Shown: in pieces, positions 17,755-27,378 of the stretch | How the letters are laid out: each line of letters opens with the position of its first letter | Position numbering within the stretch: the stretch's first letter is position 1 | DNA from: G965218495 sp965262785 | GTDB taxonomy: Bacteria; Bacteroidota; Rhodothermia; Rhodothermales; Bin80 | Length of the DNA stretch: 64,000 nt | NCBI GenBank assembly: GCA_965262785.1 | Contig: OZ253559.1 | Coordinates: 1,922,001 to 1,986,000, forward strand | Direction of reading: 5' to 3' | Translations under genes and position numbers: made by a program | Notes under the pieces: model-generated | What the model saw: only the letters and a program-made list of their open reading frames with translations | The model's database searches: none | What the model was told of the DNA's origin: nothing

Positions 17755-20700
17755 ATGATCCAGCATCCACCAGAAGGCGACTTCCTCGCTAGTGGTACCG
17801 TGCTCCGTGACTGCGTAGTCGAGTCCGTACTCGGACGTGGCGGATTCGGTGTTGTGTATAAGGGTCGCCACAGGATGCTTCAGGCGGATGTTGCAATTAA
17901 GGAGTACTTCCCGCGTGAGTTGGCGGCGCGCAGATCTGGTGTCGTTCAGCCTGCGGAGTCAGGAATTGAAGCTTCCTTCGAAGACGGTCTCCGGCGCTTT
18001 TTGGAAGAGGGCCGACGATTAGAAGCGTTTCGAGAACATCCGAATATTGTTACCAGCCGCGACTTGTTTCGGGCGAACGGCACGGCGTACATGGTGATGG
18101 ACTTTGTAGACGGCCTGCCGCTGTCTGCGTTGCTGGAGCTGCGGGAAAAAAGAGGAGAGCCGTTTACGGAGGGGGACTTGCTCCAGGTGATTCTTCCGCT
18201 GCTTAGTGGCCTGAAGCGAGCCCATGAATCTGGGCTGTACCACCGAGACATCAAGCCCTCGAACATCCTGATTCGGCGGAAGGACAATCAGCCGGTGCTG
18301 ATAGACTTCGGTGCGGCCAAGCAAGAGACCTCGGGCGTTACGAAGTCCATGGCGCCGTACACCGATGGCTACGCAGCAATGGAACAGGTCGGTGAAGGGG
18401 CCATCGGGCCATGGACAGATATCTACGGCGTAGGGGCAGTAATGTGGCGTATGGTGGCGGGCGGCAATCCTCCATGGGAGCCGCCAAGTCTGGCAAAGGT
18501 TCAGCAGAGGGCTTACGCGGTTATGCAAGGCGGGGCTGACCCGTTGCCGTCTGCCAGCGTTGTTGGGCAGGGAAGGTTCCTGCCGAGACTGCTTGAGTCC
18601 ATTGACCAGTGTCTGGAGATCTCGGATGCGTCACGAATTCGCTCTTGCGATGAACTGCTTGCTAAGGTCCGAGAGCGGGACTTGGCGGCAGTATCGCCGT
18701 CTGATGCAACGGAAGGGAGGAATCGAGTAATAGCTAGCCAACCTCGTCTGAAGAAGCGCGCGCGACGAGACCGACCTGCAGCGTCGCGTTACCGTGCCCT
18801 CGTCGTTACGTTGACCTTACTGTTGGTTACAATTGCGGCTGTGATTACTCTGCGAGAATTTGCAGTGTTCAGCTGGTATCGGCTAGGCGCAGAGCAAGGC
18901 CATGCGGGCGCGCAGAACAAATTGGGAATTGCGTACGCGAAAGGAGAAGGCGCGGACCAGGACTATGCGGAAGCGGTCCGCTGGTTCCGGTTGGCCGCGG
19001 AGCAAGGCAATGCCGACGGCCAGAATTACTTGGGACATGCGTACTTCTTCGGTGACGGTGTAGACCAAGACTATACGGAAGCGCTCCGCTGGTATCGGCT
19101 GGCCGCAGAGCAAGGCAATGCCGGCGGGCAGCATGGCTTGGGACGTGCGTACTTCTCCGGTGACGGTGTAGACCAAGACTATACGGAAGCGCTCCGCTGG
19201 TATCGGCTAGCCGCAGAGCAAGGCAATGCCGGCGCGCAGAACGACTTGGGACTTGCGTACTGGTACGGAAGAGGCGTAGACCAAGACTATACGGAAGCGG
19301 TCCGCTGGTATCGGCTGGCCGCGGAGCAAGGCAATGCCGGCGCGCAGAACGACTTGGGACATGCGTACTGGAACGGAATCGGCATAGACCAGGACTATGC
19401 GGAAGCGGTCCGCTGGTTTCGGCTAGCCGCAGAGCAAGGCAATGCCAACGGGCAGAATAGCTTGGGATTTGCGTTCTGGAATGGAATCGGCGTGGACCAG
19501 GACTATGCGGAAGCGGTCCGCTGGTTTCGGCTAGCCGCAGAGCAAGGCAATGCCAACGGGCAGAATAGCTTGGGAAGTGCGTACTGGAATGGAAGAGGCG
19601 TAGACCAGGACTATGCGGAAGCGGTCCGTTGGGATCGGCTAGCCGCAGAGCAAGGCGATGCCGGAGGGCAGGCCGCCTTGGGAAGTGCGTACTGGAATGG
19701 AAGAGGCGTAGACCAGGACTATGCGGAAGCGGTCCGCTGGTATCGGCTGGCCGCAGAGCAAGGCAATGCCGACGGGCAGGCCAACTTGGGAGGTGCTTAC
19801 GCGAACGGAGACGGCGTGGACCAGGACTATGCGGAAGCGCTGCGCTGGTTCCGGCTGGCCGCGGAGCAAGGCAATGCCCGCGGGCAGGACCTCTTGGGAA
19901 TGGCGTACTCGAATGGTTGGGGCGTGGACCAGGACTATGGAGAATCGGTCCGCTGGTATCGGCTGGCCGCAGAGCAAGGCGATGCCGGAGGGCAGGCCGC
20001 CTTGGGAATTGCGTACTCGAATGGTTGGGGCGTGGACCAGGACTATGGAGAATCGGTCCGCTGGTTTCGGCTGGCCGCAGAGCAAGGCAATGCCGTGGCG
20101 CAGTATATCTTGGGAGATGCGAACTGGTACGGAAGAGGTGTGAACCAGGACTATTCGGAAGCGGTCCGCTGGTTCCGGCTGGCCGCAGAGCAAGGCATCG
20201 CCGACGCGCTGAACAAACTGGGAAGTGCGTACTGGAATGGACGAGGCGTGAACCAGGACTATTCGGAAGCGGTCCGCTGGTACCGGCTGGCCGCAGAGCA
20301 AGGCATCGCCGACGCGCAGAATAGCTTGGGAGATGCGTACTGGAATGGACGAGGCGTGGGCCGGAATTATGCGGAAGCGGCCCGCTGGTTCCGGCTGGCT
20401 GCAGAGCAAGAAGATGCCAATGCACAGTTTAACCTGGGAAGTGCGTACTGGTACGGAAGAGGTGTGAACCAGGACTATGCGGAATCGGTCCGCTGGTACC
20501 GGCTGGCTGCAGAGCAAGGAGATGCCGTCGCGCAGAACAAACTGGGAAGTGCGTACTGGAATGGACGAGGCGTGAACCGGAATTATGCGGAGGCGCTTCG
20601 CTGGTTTCGGCTGGCTGCAAAGCAAGGCCAGGCCGACGCGCAGAATAGCCTAGGATATGCGTACTCGAATGGTTTAGGTGTGAATCAAAACTATGCGGAA

Positions 20701-20859
20701 GCGGTCCGCTGGTACCGGCTGGCCGCAAAGCAAGGCAATGCCAAGGCGCAGAGCAACTTGGGAGATGCGTATATGTGGGGTTACGGCGTAGACGAGGACT
20801 ATGCGGAAGCGCTCCGCTGGTATCGGCTCGCCAGAGAGCAAGGTAATGCCGGTGGGTAG
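17755..20859 (+). CDS. Membrane Ser/Thr protein kinase with 18 Sel1 repeats
   Basis: 1034 residues. N-terminal Hanks-type kinase: Gly loop VLGRGGFGVVYKG (26-37), Lys49 in VAIKEY, HRD at 163-165 (HRDIKPSN), DFG at 184-186. After a basic linker one transmembrane helix (about 348-368, LVVTLTLLLVTIAAVI), then 18 Sel1-like 36-residue repeats (about 375-1030; e.g. LGSAYWNGRGVDQDY and AVRWYRLAAEQGNA). The kinase lies inside and the repeats probably outside the cytoplasmic membrane, a sensor-like layout. Downstream genes encode a TolQ/MotA-type channel and a truncated FHA (phosphothreonine-binding) protein, suggesting one phosphorylation circuit. Start ATG 17755 gives a full Gly loop. Function of the repeats unknown. 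Confidence 0.9.
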   Translation: MIQHPPEGDFLASGTVLRDCVVESVLGRGGFGVVYKGRHRMLQADVAIKEYFPRELAARRSGVVQPAESGIEASFEDGLRRFLEEGRRLEAFREHPNIVTSRDLFRANGTAYMVMDFVDGLPLSALLELREKRGEPFTEGDLLQVILPLLSGLKRAHESGLYHRDIKPSNILIRRKDNQPVLIDFGAAKQETSGVTKSMAPYTDGYAAMEQVGEGAIGPWTDIYGVGAVMWRMVAGGNPPWEPPSLAKVQQRAYAVMQGGADPLPSASVVGQGRFLPRLLESIDQCLEISDASRIRSCDELLAKVRERDLAAVSPSDATEGRNRVIASQPRLKKRARRDRPAASRYRALVVTLTLLLVTIAAVITLREFAVFSWYRLGAEQGHAGAQNKLGIAYAKGEGADQDYAEAVRWFRLAAEQGNADGQNYLGHAYFFGDGVDQDYTEALRWYRLAAEQGNAGGQHGLGRAYFSGDGVDQDYTEALRWYRLAAEQGNAGAQNDLGLAYWYGRGVDQDYTEAVRWYRLAAEQGNAGAQNDLGHAYWNGIGIDQDYAEAVRWFRLAAEQGNANGQNSLGFAFWNGIGVDQDYAEAVRWFRLAAEQGNANGQNSLGSAYWNGRGVDQDYAEAVRWDRLAAEQGDAGGQAALGSAYWNGRGVDQDYAEAVRWYRLAAEQGNADGQANLGGAYANGDGVDQDYAEALRWFRLAAEQGNARGQDLLGMAYSNGWGVDQDYGESVRWYRLAAEQGDAGGQAALGIAYSNGWGVDQDYGESVRWFRLAAEQGNAVAQYILGDANWYGRGVNQDYSEAVRWFRLAAEQGIADALNKLGSAYWNGRGVNQDYSEAVRWYRLAAEQGIADAQNSLGDAYWNGRGVGRNYAEAARWFRLAAEQEDANAQFNLGSAYWYGRGVNQDYAESVRWYRLAAEQGDAVAQNKLGSAYWNGRGVNRNYAEALRWFRLAAKQGQADAQNSLGYAYSNGLGVNQNYAEAVRWYRLAAKQGNAKAQSNLGDAYMWGYGVDEDYAEALRWYRLAREQGNAGG
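18870..20850 (+). repeat. 108-bp tandem repeats encoding Sel1 units
   Basis: Eighteen head-to-tail 108-bp units inside the kinase gene. Neighbouring units are often nearly identical in DNA (for example those around 19560-19780 and 19900-20080), showing recent expansion. They generate long meaningless antisense frames. Confidence 0.85.
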
Positions 20860-21069
20860 GCTAGTTGTCCTTGGTTTCCCTGCGCTTGTCTGACGCTAAG
20901 AGAGGCGCTTGTCCAACACGAAGGATTACACCGGCATAACTCGGGAGGGGCTCTGCAGTCCGGCGCATATTGCTCATGAAGACCTCAGGTTCATTTGTGG
21001 CGCCGGCCCAATAGTTGGAACCAGAGTCCCGCAACGACGCTACCATTCACCAATCGCAAGGCTGAATTC

Positions 21070-21876
21070 GTGAACGTGCTTGAACTGCACGAGTCCACCG
21101 GCCGCGTTGTCGGCGCCCTTTCGGCGCTGCTGGCTGGCTCTGGAGTGATAGCGATCCTCACCGCTCTGCTCCCGGTACCGGAAGTAGCGAGTGATCGCAT
21201 CATTCTTTCCGCCCTACTCTTGGATCGGGGAAGCGCCCTCTACCCGCTGACGATCCAGAATGTGATGTGGCTGACGTTCTTCATTGGTCTGGCTGAATTG
21301 TGGCCTCGGTTCACACGCGCACGCGCGGAATTCAGGCAATTTGGCATCGGGCTGTTGCCAGAAGATCATGGCACCATCCTTCGATCGAAGGATCTGATTG
21401 GTATCTACCGCAAGGTCATGAAGGCCAAGCGTTCCACGCACTTTCGGCTTCAGCGACTAATCCTGCGCGCGATTCAGCAGTTCCAGATCAGCAGGTCTGT
21501 GGCCCAGGCGAATAGCCTGGTAGACTCCAGCCTTGAGCTCATGCAGCACGAGATTGACCTCAAGTACAGCATGGTACGCTATATTACTTGGTTCATACCC
21601 ACGCTGGGCTTCATTGGGACGGTCATCGGTATCGCGCTGGCCCTCACGGCGGCTAACGACATGCCGAGCCTAGACGATGCGCAGGCTGTGCAGGCTTGGT
21701 TTGGGGCCATAACCGCCAAACTGGGGCTTGCATTCAACACCACGTTCATGGCGCTCGTGATGGCCGCAGTGCTGGTGTTTCTGCAGCACATTGCCCAGGG
21801 TAAGGAGGAGGCTGCCCTCAACAGCGCGGGCCAGTACTGCATGGACAACCTCATCAATCGGCTCTACGAAGAATAG
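21070..21876 (+). CDS. MotA/TolQ/ExbB-type proton channel family protein
   Basis: About 268 residues. Transmembrane segments at the N-terminus (LSALLAGSGVIAILTALL), around NVMWLTFFIGLAEL, and the family hallmark pair near the C-terminus: WFIPTLGFIGTVIGIALAL and LGLAFNTTFMALVMAAVLVFL. Proteins of this family form proton-driven motors with a MotB/TolR/ExbD partner; no such partner is visible next door. GTG 21070 (VNVLELHES) is preferred over an upstream TTG at 20995. It lies 210 bp after the kinase and 11 bp before the FHA gene. A signalling or mechanical role with the kinase is inference. Confidence 0.8.
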   Translation: MNVLELHESTGRVVGALSALLAGSGVIAILTALLPVPEVASDRIILSALLLDRGSALYPLTIQNVMWLTFFIGLAELWPRFTRARAEFRQFGIGLLPEDHGTILRSKDLIGIYRKVMKAKRSTHFRLQRLILRAIQQFQISRSVAQANSLVDSSLELMQHEIDLKYSMVRYITWFIPTLGFIGTVIGIALALTAANDMPSLDDAQAVQAWFGAITAKLGLAFNTTFMALVMAAVLVFLQHIAQGKEEAALNSAGQYCMDNLINRLYEE

Positions 21877-21887
21877 GAGCGGAGACA

Positions 21888-22277
21888 ATGGCGAAGAAGC
21901 TCAACAAGGACGGACTACCGACGGCCAAGGGCCTGTTTCGTGGCCTTGAGTCCGGTCCGAAGGAAGACACATCTGAACAGGACCAGCACCCGCGCGGTCG
22001 CAGTGTCATAGGGCGTGGGGAGTTGCCCACCAGGCCAGCCGTTCGCCCGCATGCAGACTTGGACGCCTTTGCACCTGCGGGCGGTGAGCCCCGCACGGTT
22101 GTCGCCGTGGGACGAAAGCGGTCTGCCAGCGAACCCGGGGACCCACTTCCGGCCTCAGATCCCATGGCGGATCCAGTCGTGGGGTGGCTTGTCGTTGTAG
22201 GCGGGCCCGGCCGCGGGTCGGCTGTAAGACTGGGAAGCGGGCAGAACTCCGTGGGAAGGGGGGGCAAGGCCCCATAA
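21888..22277 (+). pseudogene. FHA-domain protein truncated by an IS
   Basis: 129 codons starting at ATG 21888 after a good ribosome site (GGAGCGGAGACA). A low-complexity linker (PRGRSVIGRGELPTRP and so on) leads into the start of a forkhead-associated domain: VVGWLVVVGGPGRGSAVRLGSGQNSVGRG. The domain stops at its first conserved Gly-Arg because the IS at 22273-23771 begins there and supplies the stop codon. FHA domains bind phosphothreonine, matching the upstream kinase. The missing half is not on the other side of the IS. Confidence 0.75.
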
Positions 22278-23771
22278 GCGCTAACTTGTTTATCTGACAC
22301 GATTCCTGTATGTTGCTTTGGTTTACCTGGAGTCGAGGTAACCGGGGACACCGATGCCGCTTGCAGTAGACATCCGGGTGCTGGATTCGCAAGGGTCGGG
22401 TCACCTTCCATCCTGTGCACCCATGACCGGGATAAATGTGTAGCTACTTCGTCGCTAAACGATTGACGTCTGATGAAGGGAACCGTTACCAGAGCGCCGG
22501 ATGACAAGGACTGGGGCGTGCTGGCGTCGTTCTTGCCTGCGAATTGGCAGCAACTGGCCGTGAATACCGGCGCACTGCGCGGGCTGCGTAAGGATAAGTC
22601 ACCGGAAAACCTCTTGCGGACGCTGCTGATCCACTTGGGATGCGGGCACTCACTGCGGGAGACCGTCGTGCGAGCGCGCCAGGCTCATCTGGCCGACTTA
22701 TCGGACGTAGCCCTGCTCAAGCGGCTGCAGAAGTCACGGAACTGGCTCTACGCATTATGCATGGAGCTATTTAAGGAGCATGGCATTGAGGTATCTGCCA
22801 GCGAGGGGCTGCAAGTACGGGCGTTCGATGCTACCGTAGTACGGGAGCCTGGCCGCACGGGATCAATGTGGCGGTTGCATTACAGTGTTACCCTGCCTTC
22901 ACTAGGCTGTGATTTTTTCAAGTTAACTGGAACGAAGGGGGCGGGCACGGGTGAATCATTCAAGCAATTTCCCGTCCGTGCGGGTGACTACATACTGGCG
23001 GATCGCGGCTATGCGACCGGTTCTGGAATTCAACATGTGGAGACAGCCGGCGGCTACGTGACGGTGCGCGTGAACACCGGTGCGCTGCGCTTTGAGACGG
23101 AATCCGGCCAGCCCATTGACCTGTTAGCGTCGGTGGAGTCCTTACTGCAGGCTGGGGCTGTGGGAGTCTGGACCGCAGCAGTTAAGGCAGAGATCCCCGT
23201 GAAGGGCCGTATCTGTGCGCTTCGTAAAACGGATGAAGCGATTGAAGAGGCGCATACCAAGATTTATCAGACTGCTCAGCGGAAGGGAAAGAAGCCACGG
23301 GAAGAAACCTTGCGTTACGCCCGGTACGTCATCTTATTCACCACCTTCCCAACGGAGAAGTTTTCAGCGACCGCTGTGCTCGAGTGGTACCGACTACGCT
23401 GGCAGGTTGAACTGGTGTTCAAGCGTTTCAAATCGTTAGCCCAACTGGGCCACCTGCCGAAATTCGATGACGAGAGCGCGAAAGCTTGGCTATACGGGAA
23501 GTTACTGGTCGCGCTGTTGACCGAAAAGATCGTCCGTCACGCACGGACACTTTCCCCCTGGGGCTATGATGTGCGGGCGCACACCCAGTACATGGAGGGA
23601 ATTCAAATTCGCCCTCAACCAAGTCGCGCGGGCGATTGAGCCAGGGTACTCATTGGTCGAGATGATCGAGCAATGGCCCGAAATCTCAGGAATGTTGGCT
23701 GCGCCTCCAAGAGCTAGAATTAACCAAGTTGAACGCTATTTCCCCAGTACTTAAACAAGTTAGCGCTTATG
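22273..23771 (+). mobile_element. IS4-family insertion sequence
   Basis: Perfect terminal inverted repeats of at least 20 bp beginning CATAAGCGCTAACTTG at 22273 and ending in the complement at 23771; two more bases on each side also pair. No target duplication is visible: the left flank is an FHA gene and the right flank the tail of a Sel1 gene, so the element was probably involved in a deletion between two copies. Confidence 0.85.
22473..23754 (+). pseudogene. IS4-family transposase with a frameshift near the C-terminus
   Basis: First frame 22473-23639 (388 codons): Asp in RAFDATVV, Asp in YILADRGYATG, and the YREK signature YRLRWQVELVFKRFKSL. The natural C-terminus continues in the +1 frame from about 23580 to 23754 (STWREFKFALNQVARAIE to INQVERYF), so one base has been gained or slippage is used around 23585. 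All catalytic residues precede the shift. Confidence 0.8.
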
Positions 23772-23858
23772 GGATGGTACACCCGGGCGGCCGGGCACGG
23801 CCATCCCTTGGCCGCGGAGGCGCTGCGGGACCTGGCGCCGCGCGACAGGGGGCGGTGA
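23772..23858 (+). pseudogene. C-terminal fragment of a Sel1-repeat protein
   Basis: Immediately after the IS a frame reads GWYTRAAGHGHPLAAEALRDLAPRDRGR and stops at 23858. This matches the last half of a Sel1 repeat (WYxxAAxxGHPxAxxAL). The rest of the gene is gone; see the FHA fragment on the other side of the IS. Confidence 0.55.
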
Positions 23859-23986
23859 GCCGGCGGGCATCTCCCATAGCCGCGCCCTTATAATGGTGTG
23901 GTGAGCCACCATCCACGACAGAGCCATGGAGACCGCCCGACACAGCACGCCGCAGCGCCGCCCCACACCGGAGGGGTGCGCCCGGC

Positions 23987-24445
23987 GTGTCGGCCGACCG
24001 CGCGAAAGAGACCGCGCTGCACTATAAAGCCGCCCTGCAGAACGACGTCGAGGCCCAGTTTCAGCTGGGCGTCGCATACAAACGTGGGTGGGGGGTCGAG
24101 GCGAACATTGCAGCGGCCGCGAAGTGGTTCGCGTTGTCCGCTGGCCAGGGCCATGCAAAGGCCCAGTACCAGATGGGCCAGATGTGCGCGGAAGGCCGCG
24201 GTCTGCCCAAAGACGGCCGCAGCGCTGCCCATTGGCACAAGAAGGCCGCCGAGCAGGGGCATCACTGGTCGATGTACCAGCTGGGTATGCTGCACCGGAC
24301 CGGCGCGGCCGTGCTCCGGAGCGCACCCCTCGCCCGCGAGTGGCTTACCCGCGCGGCCGAGAAGGGCAACGAGAAAGCAGCGCAGGCGCTGAAGGAGATG
24401 CAGGTATCGAGGGACCGGAACCGCTCCGGGGCGGGGGGGCGGTGA
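23987..24445 (+). CDS. Small Sel1-repeat protein
   Basis: 152 residues with three to four Sel1-like repeats: AQFQLGVAYKRGWGVEAN, AQYQMGQMCAEGRGLPKD, SMYQLGMLHRTGAAV and the closing WLTRAAEKGNEKAAQAL. Starts at GTG 23987; no ATG fits. No signal peptide or membrane segment, so probably cytoplasmic, unlike the kinase-linked repeats at 18870-20850. Sel1 proteins act as scaffolds. It is the second Sel1 tail after the IS, so this area probably held a small Sel1 gene family linked to the kinase operon. Confidence 0.75.
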   Translation: MSADRAKETALHYKAALQNDVEAQFQLGVAYKRGWGVEANIAAAAKWFALSAGQGHAKAQYQMGQMCAEGRGLPKDGRSAAHWHKKAAEQGHHWSMYQLGMLHRTGAAVLRSAPLAREWLTRAAEKGNEKAAQALKEMQVSRDRNRSGAGGR

Positions 24446-24615
24446 GCGCGCAGCAACCGGCACAGCCGCCCGCCCAGGAGTGGGACATCCGGAGGCCCTG
24501 CAGAGTGAGCTGACGCGGGCGCCACCTCACGGGTACGAGATAAAGAGCGCGAAGGACCGCCTACGGGAGCAGTGGCTGGGCGTACCACCCGGCCATGCTC
24601 GCAGAGGCGTCGCCG

Positions 24616-27378
24616 CTACATGGCACCTGCATGGACCTCCGTCGCCGCCAAGCGAATGGCGATGAGTTGTGTGAGGCTCTCGTAGACACATTCCCTGGAT
24701 ACGGACAACCCGAACACGTCGATGACAGTGTCGTCGAAGTGCTGCCGGTCCCGCAACTCACACTCGTCAACAACATGTCCTATGTCTCTGGTGCGGAGAG
24801 GCTGAAACGCTGATTTAATGGCAAGCACCTGATCACTATCAAGAGTCCGTGGATCCAGGACATGCATGGCCGTTCTGATACGTGTTGCACTTAGGTCCAG
24901 TGCACCTTGTCCCCGCCCAAAGCCTATGCCCTCTATGTAGAACAGGCTGATAGCACTATTCAGCAATGCGAAGAGCAGGCCAATGTCGATGCCTGACAAG
25001 CCGTTAAGCCGGATAAACCGTTGATTTACGAATGCCGGAGGATCCATGCGCGCCACGAAGAGGCTTTCTCCGAAATTGATCGGCATAACCAAGTCCGCCA
25101 TGGAAACGGACCGCATTTCATACCAGAACATGCCTGATCTAGCCAGGACCTTTGGCAAGAGGCGGCCCGTCTTGTTGGTTTCCTGCTCGAAATGCCGAAT
25201 CCACGCATGCGCCCCCGTGTGCTGCATCTCCTCCAATTCCTCAATCGATACGGAGCAGCAAAACGCTTCCTGGTCAGCAGTTGCTGAGTACCCCGATACC
25301 TGTCTAGGCGATTTCAGGACAGGTTGAATATACTCGTGCTCGATGCCATGGCCACCGGTCGGGTAAAACATCCTATCCCACCCTCTCCTTTCTCCGCGAT
25401 GGATTGTGCACAAATGGCGCAGTGGTATCAAAGGCAGATCCCGTGTCCAACCGCAATCAACGAAATGAGCATTGCGACATAGACCGCGCTCTCTCAATTG
25501 GTCCAGTTCGCTCCGCGGTACAGATCGAATGCTCATAGTATCGTTGTGAGCCTGTCCTGATTCAATCTGGGCAAAAGTGACGGCAACCGCGTCAGGAGAA
25601 TCGGCAATCTCCTCCAAAGGCCGTTTCAGAACTATGAAGTCAACAGCCTCATCCGCGGCCGCCGCCGCCCCCCTCTTCTCCGTTACAAGGAGGTTGGCCA
25701 CCACCTTGCTGTTCTGGAACCACCGCCCTGACCCAGATGTGACGATTGATCGGACCCAGTAGTACCGCGTAAGAAGTGCATAGAACGCATCACCCCACTC
25801 AGTGGAAAGCCATGCGTTTGAAATAATGATAACCAAGCGCCCGCCCCTGTCAAGAAGGGAATGCCATGCAAAGGGCAAATAGGCTGCAATATCAGCTCTG
25901 GCGGGTAGCCGGGTCGGATCGCTTTGAAGCAACCTGTTCACTTCGTTTATGCCATCGCTGTAGTGACGTCGGCCGGTTTGTGATACGAATGGCAGATTGC
26001 TGGCTATGGCGTTGAAGCGACCGAGCCGCTCTGTGAAGCGGCTGCCATCACTCGGATCGCTGAAGTCAATCTCTGATTCAGCCTGAAGAAAAAAAGCGTC
26101 CCCGTGGAAGATCCTCAACGGAATGTGCATGAACGAAGGCTTGACCATCGCGAGCGCCGCGATCTGGACAGCCTGGGGATCCAGATCGCCCGCCAGCACC
26201 GTCGACGCCGCCTGTCGCGAATCAACACCCGCTCCCAGCTTCTGCTCAATCGCGGCCCGGGCAATTGTACCGCTTCCACAACATGGATCCAGTAATCTGT
26301 CGTCAACTATATCACGGAGGGCCAACGCGGCCATCAGTTGTGCAAGAGCCGGTGGCGTTGCATACTGCCCCCTGACCTTCCTTACGGCCGTCTCTACCGT
26401 CGCCTCCAGGACTACCGCCAGTTCTCTTTGGTCAATTGAGCCAACACGCAGATCCGTCAGTAGCCTGTTAAACTGCAGTAGCTGGTGCCATGTCCTCTCT
26501 GGCACGATGGACAAGCCAACGCTGTCAGAGAACACGGTCCAGAAGTCACAGCTATCAGAGAGGCTCCGAAACACCGCCAGTGCCTCCGATGGCGAGGTGT
26601 TCTTGCCTATATGCGTAACGTGTCGCGCTCTGTTGTCCTGACTCTGAAGAATGTGCGCAAAGAGCAATTTGCCAATCCAGTTAGACAGGTTGGCCCGCGC
26701 GAGGATCTCATAGCTGCTTTTGTGCTCGTACCTGTATTCCTTTCTATAGCGCGCTCCCCACAGAGTTATCTCTGCCCTTAATGTAGGATCATGAAGCGCA
26801 GCCTCTTCTAGCGCAACTGCAACCTCCACTGTATTGGCCAGGATTAGGCCCTGAATGCCGCCTGTGCTATAGGCATCTACAAACGGCCTGCCCTCTAGGG
26901 ATCCACTTTCAAACCGGTCATTGAGGTCAGCGACGATAGTATCAGCCAGCCGCTTCCAGTCACGACGATTTCTCTGGACGCTGACCCGATCTATAATATG
27001 CCCCAAGGGGGGCCATTGCTTCACACGTTCGTACCGCCTGGATCCGGCTGTACAGGCATAGAGACGGGCACACGTGACATTCCATAACACAAAGCTGTCA
27101 AGGCCGAGGGCCTTCGCCTTCCTAACTGCATTCTGATAAAAGGCACGATCGTCAATGCTGGTATCGGGCATCTTGAGTTCCCAGCCCTGCAGAATCCGAG
27201 CTGTTGACCGATCGCCAAATAACAGAACGTCCGGAAACAGACTGCCCCCTTCATCCCTGATTGTCTGTTCGCCCCCTGCATCCTTGATTGCCCGAATTCT
27301 GGAACGGGCATGGCCCTTGATATGGGCAATCAGGTCAATGGCCCAGGAGCGTTCGTTATACGTGACGTTAGGACTCAT
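24616..27378 (-). CDS. Restriction-modification-like nuclease/N6-adenine methylase
   Basis: About 920 residues from ATG 27378 (MSPNVTYNERSW); an upstream ATG at 27420 would overlap the preceding gene by 53 bp. The N-terminus has a PD-(D/E)xK-like pattern (FPDVLLFGD and GWELKMPD; Asp50, Glu67, Lys69). The central methylase domain shows SAM motif I LLDPCCGSGTI (about 363) and motif IV SNLPF (about 458, Leu where NPPY/F is usual). A long C-terminal region (from about 640, including LIPLRHLCTIHRGERRG) looks like a specificity domain. One-polypeptide type IIG-like layout. The start overlaps the stop of the methylase upstream (GATGAGTCCTAA), so the two are translationally coupled. Confidence 0.8.
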   Translation of the reverse strand: MSPNVTYNERSWAIDLIAHIKGHARSRIRAIKDAGGEQTIRDEGGSLFPDVLLFGDRSTARILQGWELKMPDTSIDDRAFYQNAVRKAKALGLDSFVLWNVTCARLYACTAGSRRYERVKQWPPLGHIIDRVSVQRNRRDWKRLADTIVADLNDRFESGSLEGRPFVDAYSTGGIQGLILANTVEVAVALEEAALHDPTLRAEITLWGARYRKEYRYEHKSSYEILARANLSNWIGKLLFAHILQSQDNRARHVTHIGKNTSPSEALAVFRSLSDSCDFWTVFSDSVGLSIVPERTWHQLLQFNRLLTDLRVGSIDQRELAVVLEATVETAVRKVRGQYATPPALAQLMAALALRDIVDDRLLDPCCGSGTIARAAIEQKLGAGVDSRQAASTVLAGDLDPQAVQIAALAMVKPSFMHIPLRIFHGDAFFLQAESEIDFSDPSDGSRFTERLGRFNAIASNLPFVSQTGRRHYSDGINEVNRLLQSDPTRLPARADIAAYLPFAWHSLLDRGGRLVIIISNAWLSTEWGDAFYALLTRYYWVRSIVTSGSGRWFQNSKVVANLLVTEKRGAAAAADEAVDFIVLKRPLEEIADSPDAVAVTFAQIESGQAHNDTMSIRSVPRSELDQLRERGLCRNAHFVDCGWTRDLPLIPLRHLCTIHRGERRGWDRMFYPTGGHGIEHEYIQPVLKSPRQVSGYSATADQEAFCCSVSIEELEEMQHTGAHAWIRHFEQETNKTGRLLPKVLARSGMFWYEMRSVSMADLVMPINFGESLFVARMDPPAFVNQRFIRLNGLSGIDIGLLFALLNSAISLFYIEGIGFGRGQGALDLSATRIRTAMHVLDPRTLDSDQVLAIKSAFQPLRTRDIGHVVDECELRDRQHFDDTVIDVFGLSVSRECVYESLTQLIAIRLAATEVHAGAM

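Noticed and set aside
18869..20425. 518-codon minus-strand frame with Pro/Arg/His-rich repeats
   Set aside because: Mirror of the Sel1 repeat DNA; composition not protein-like and periodicity identical to the sense repeats.
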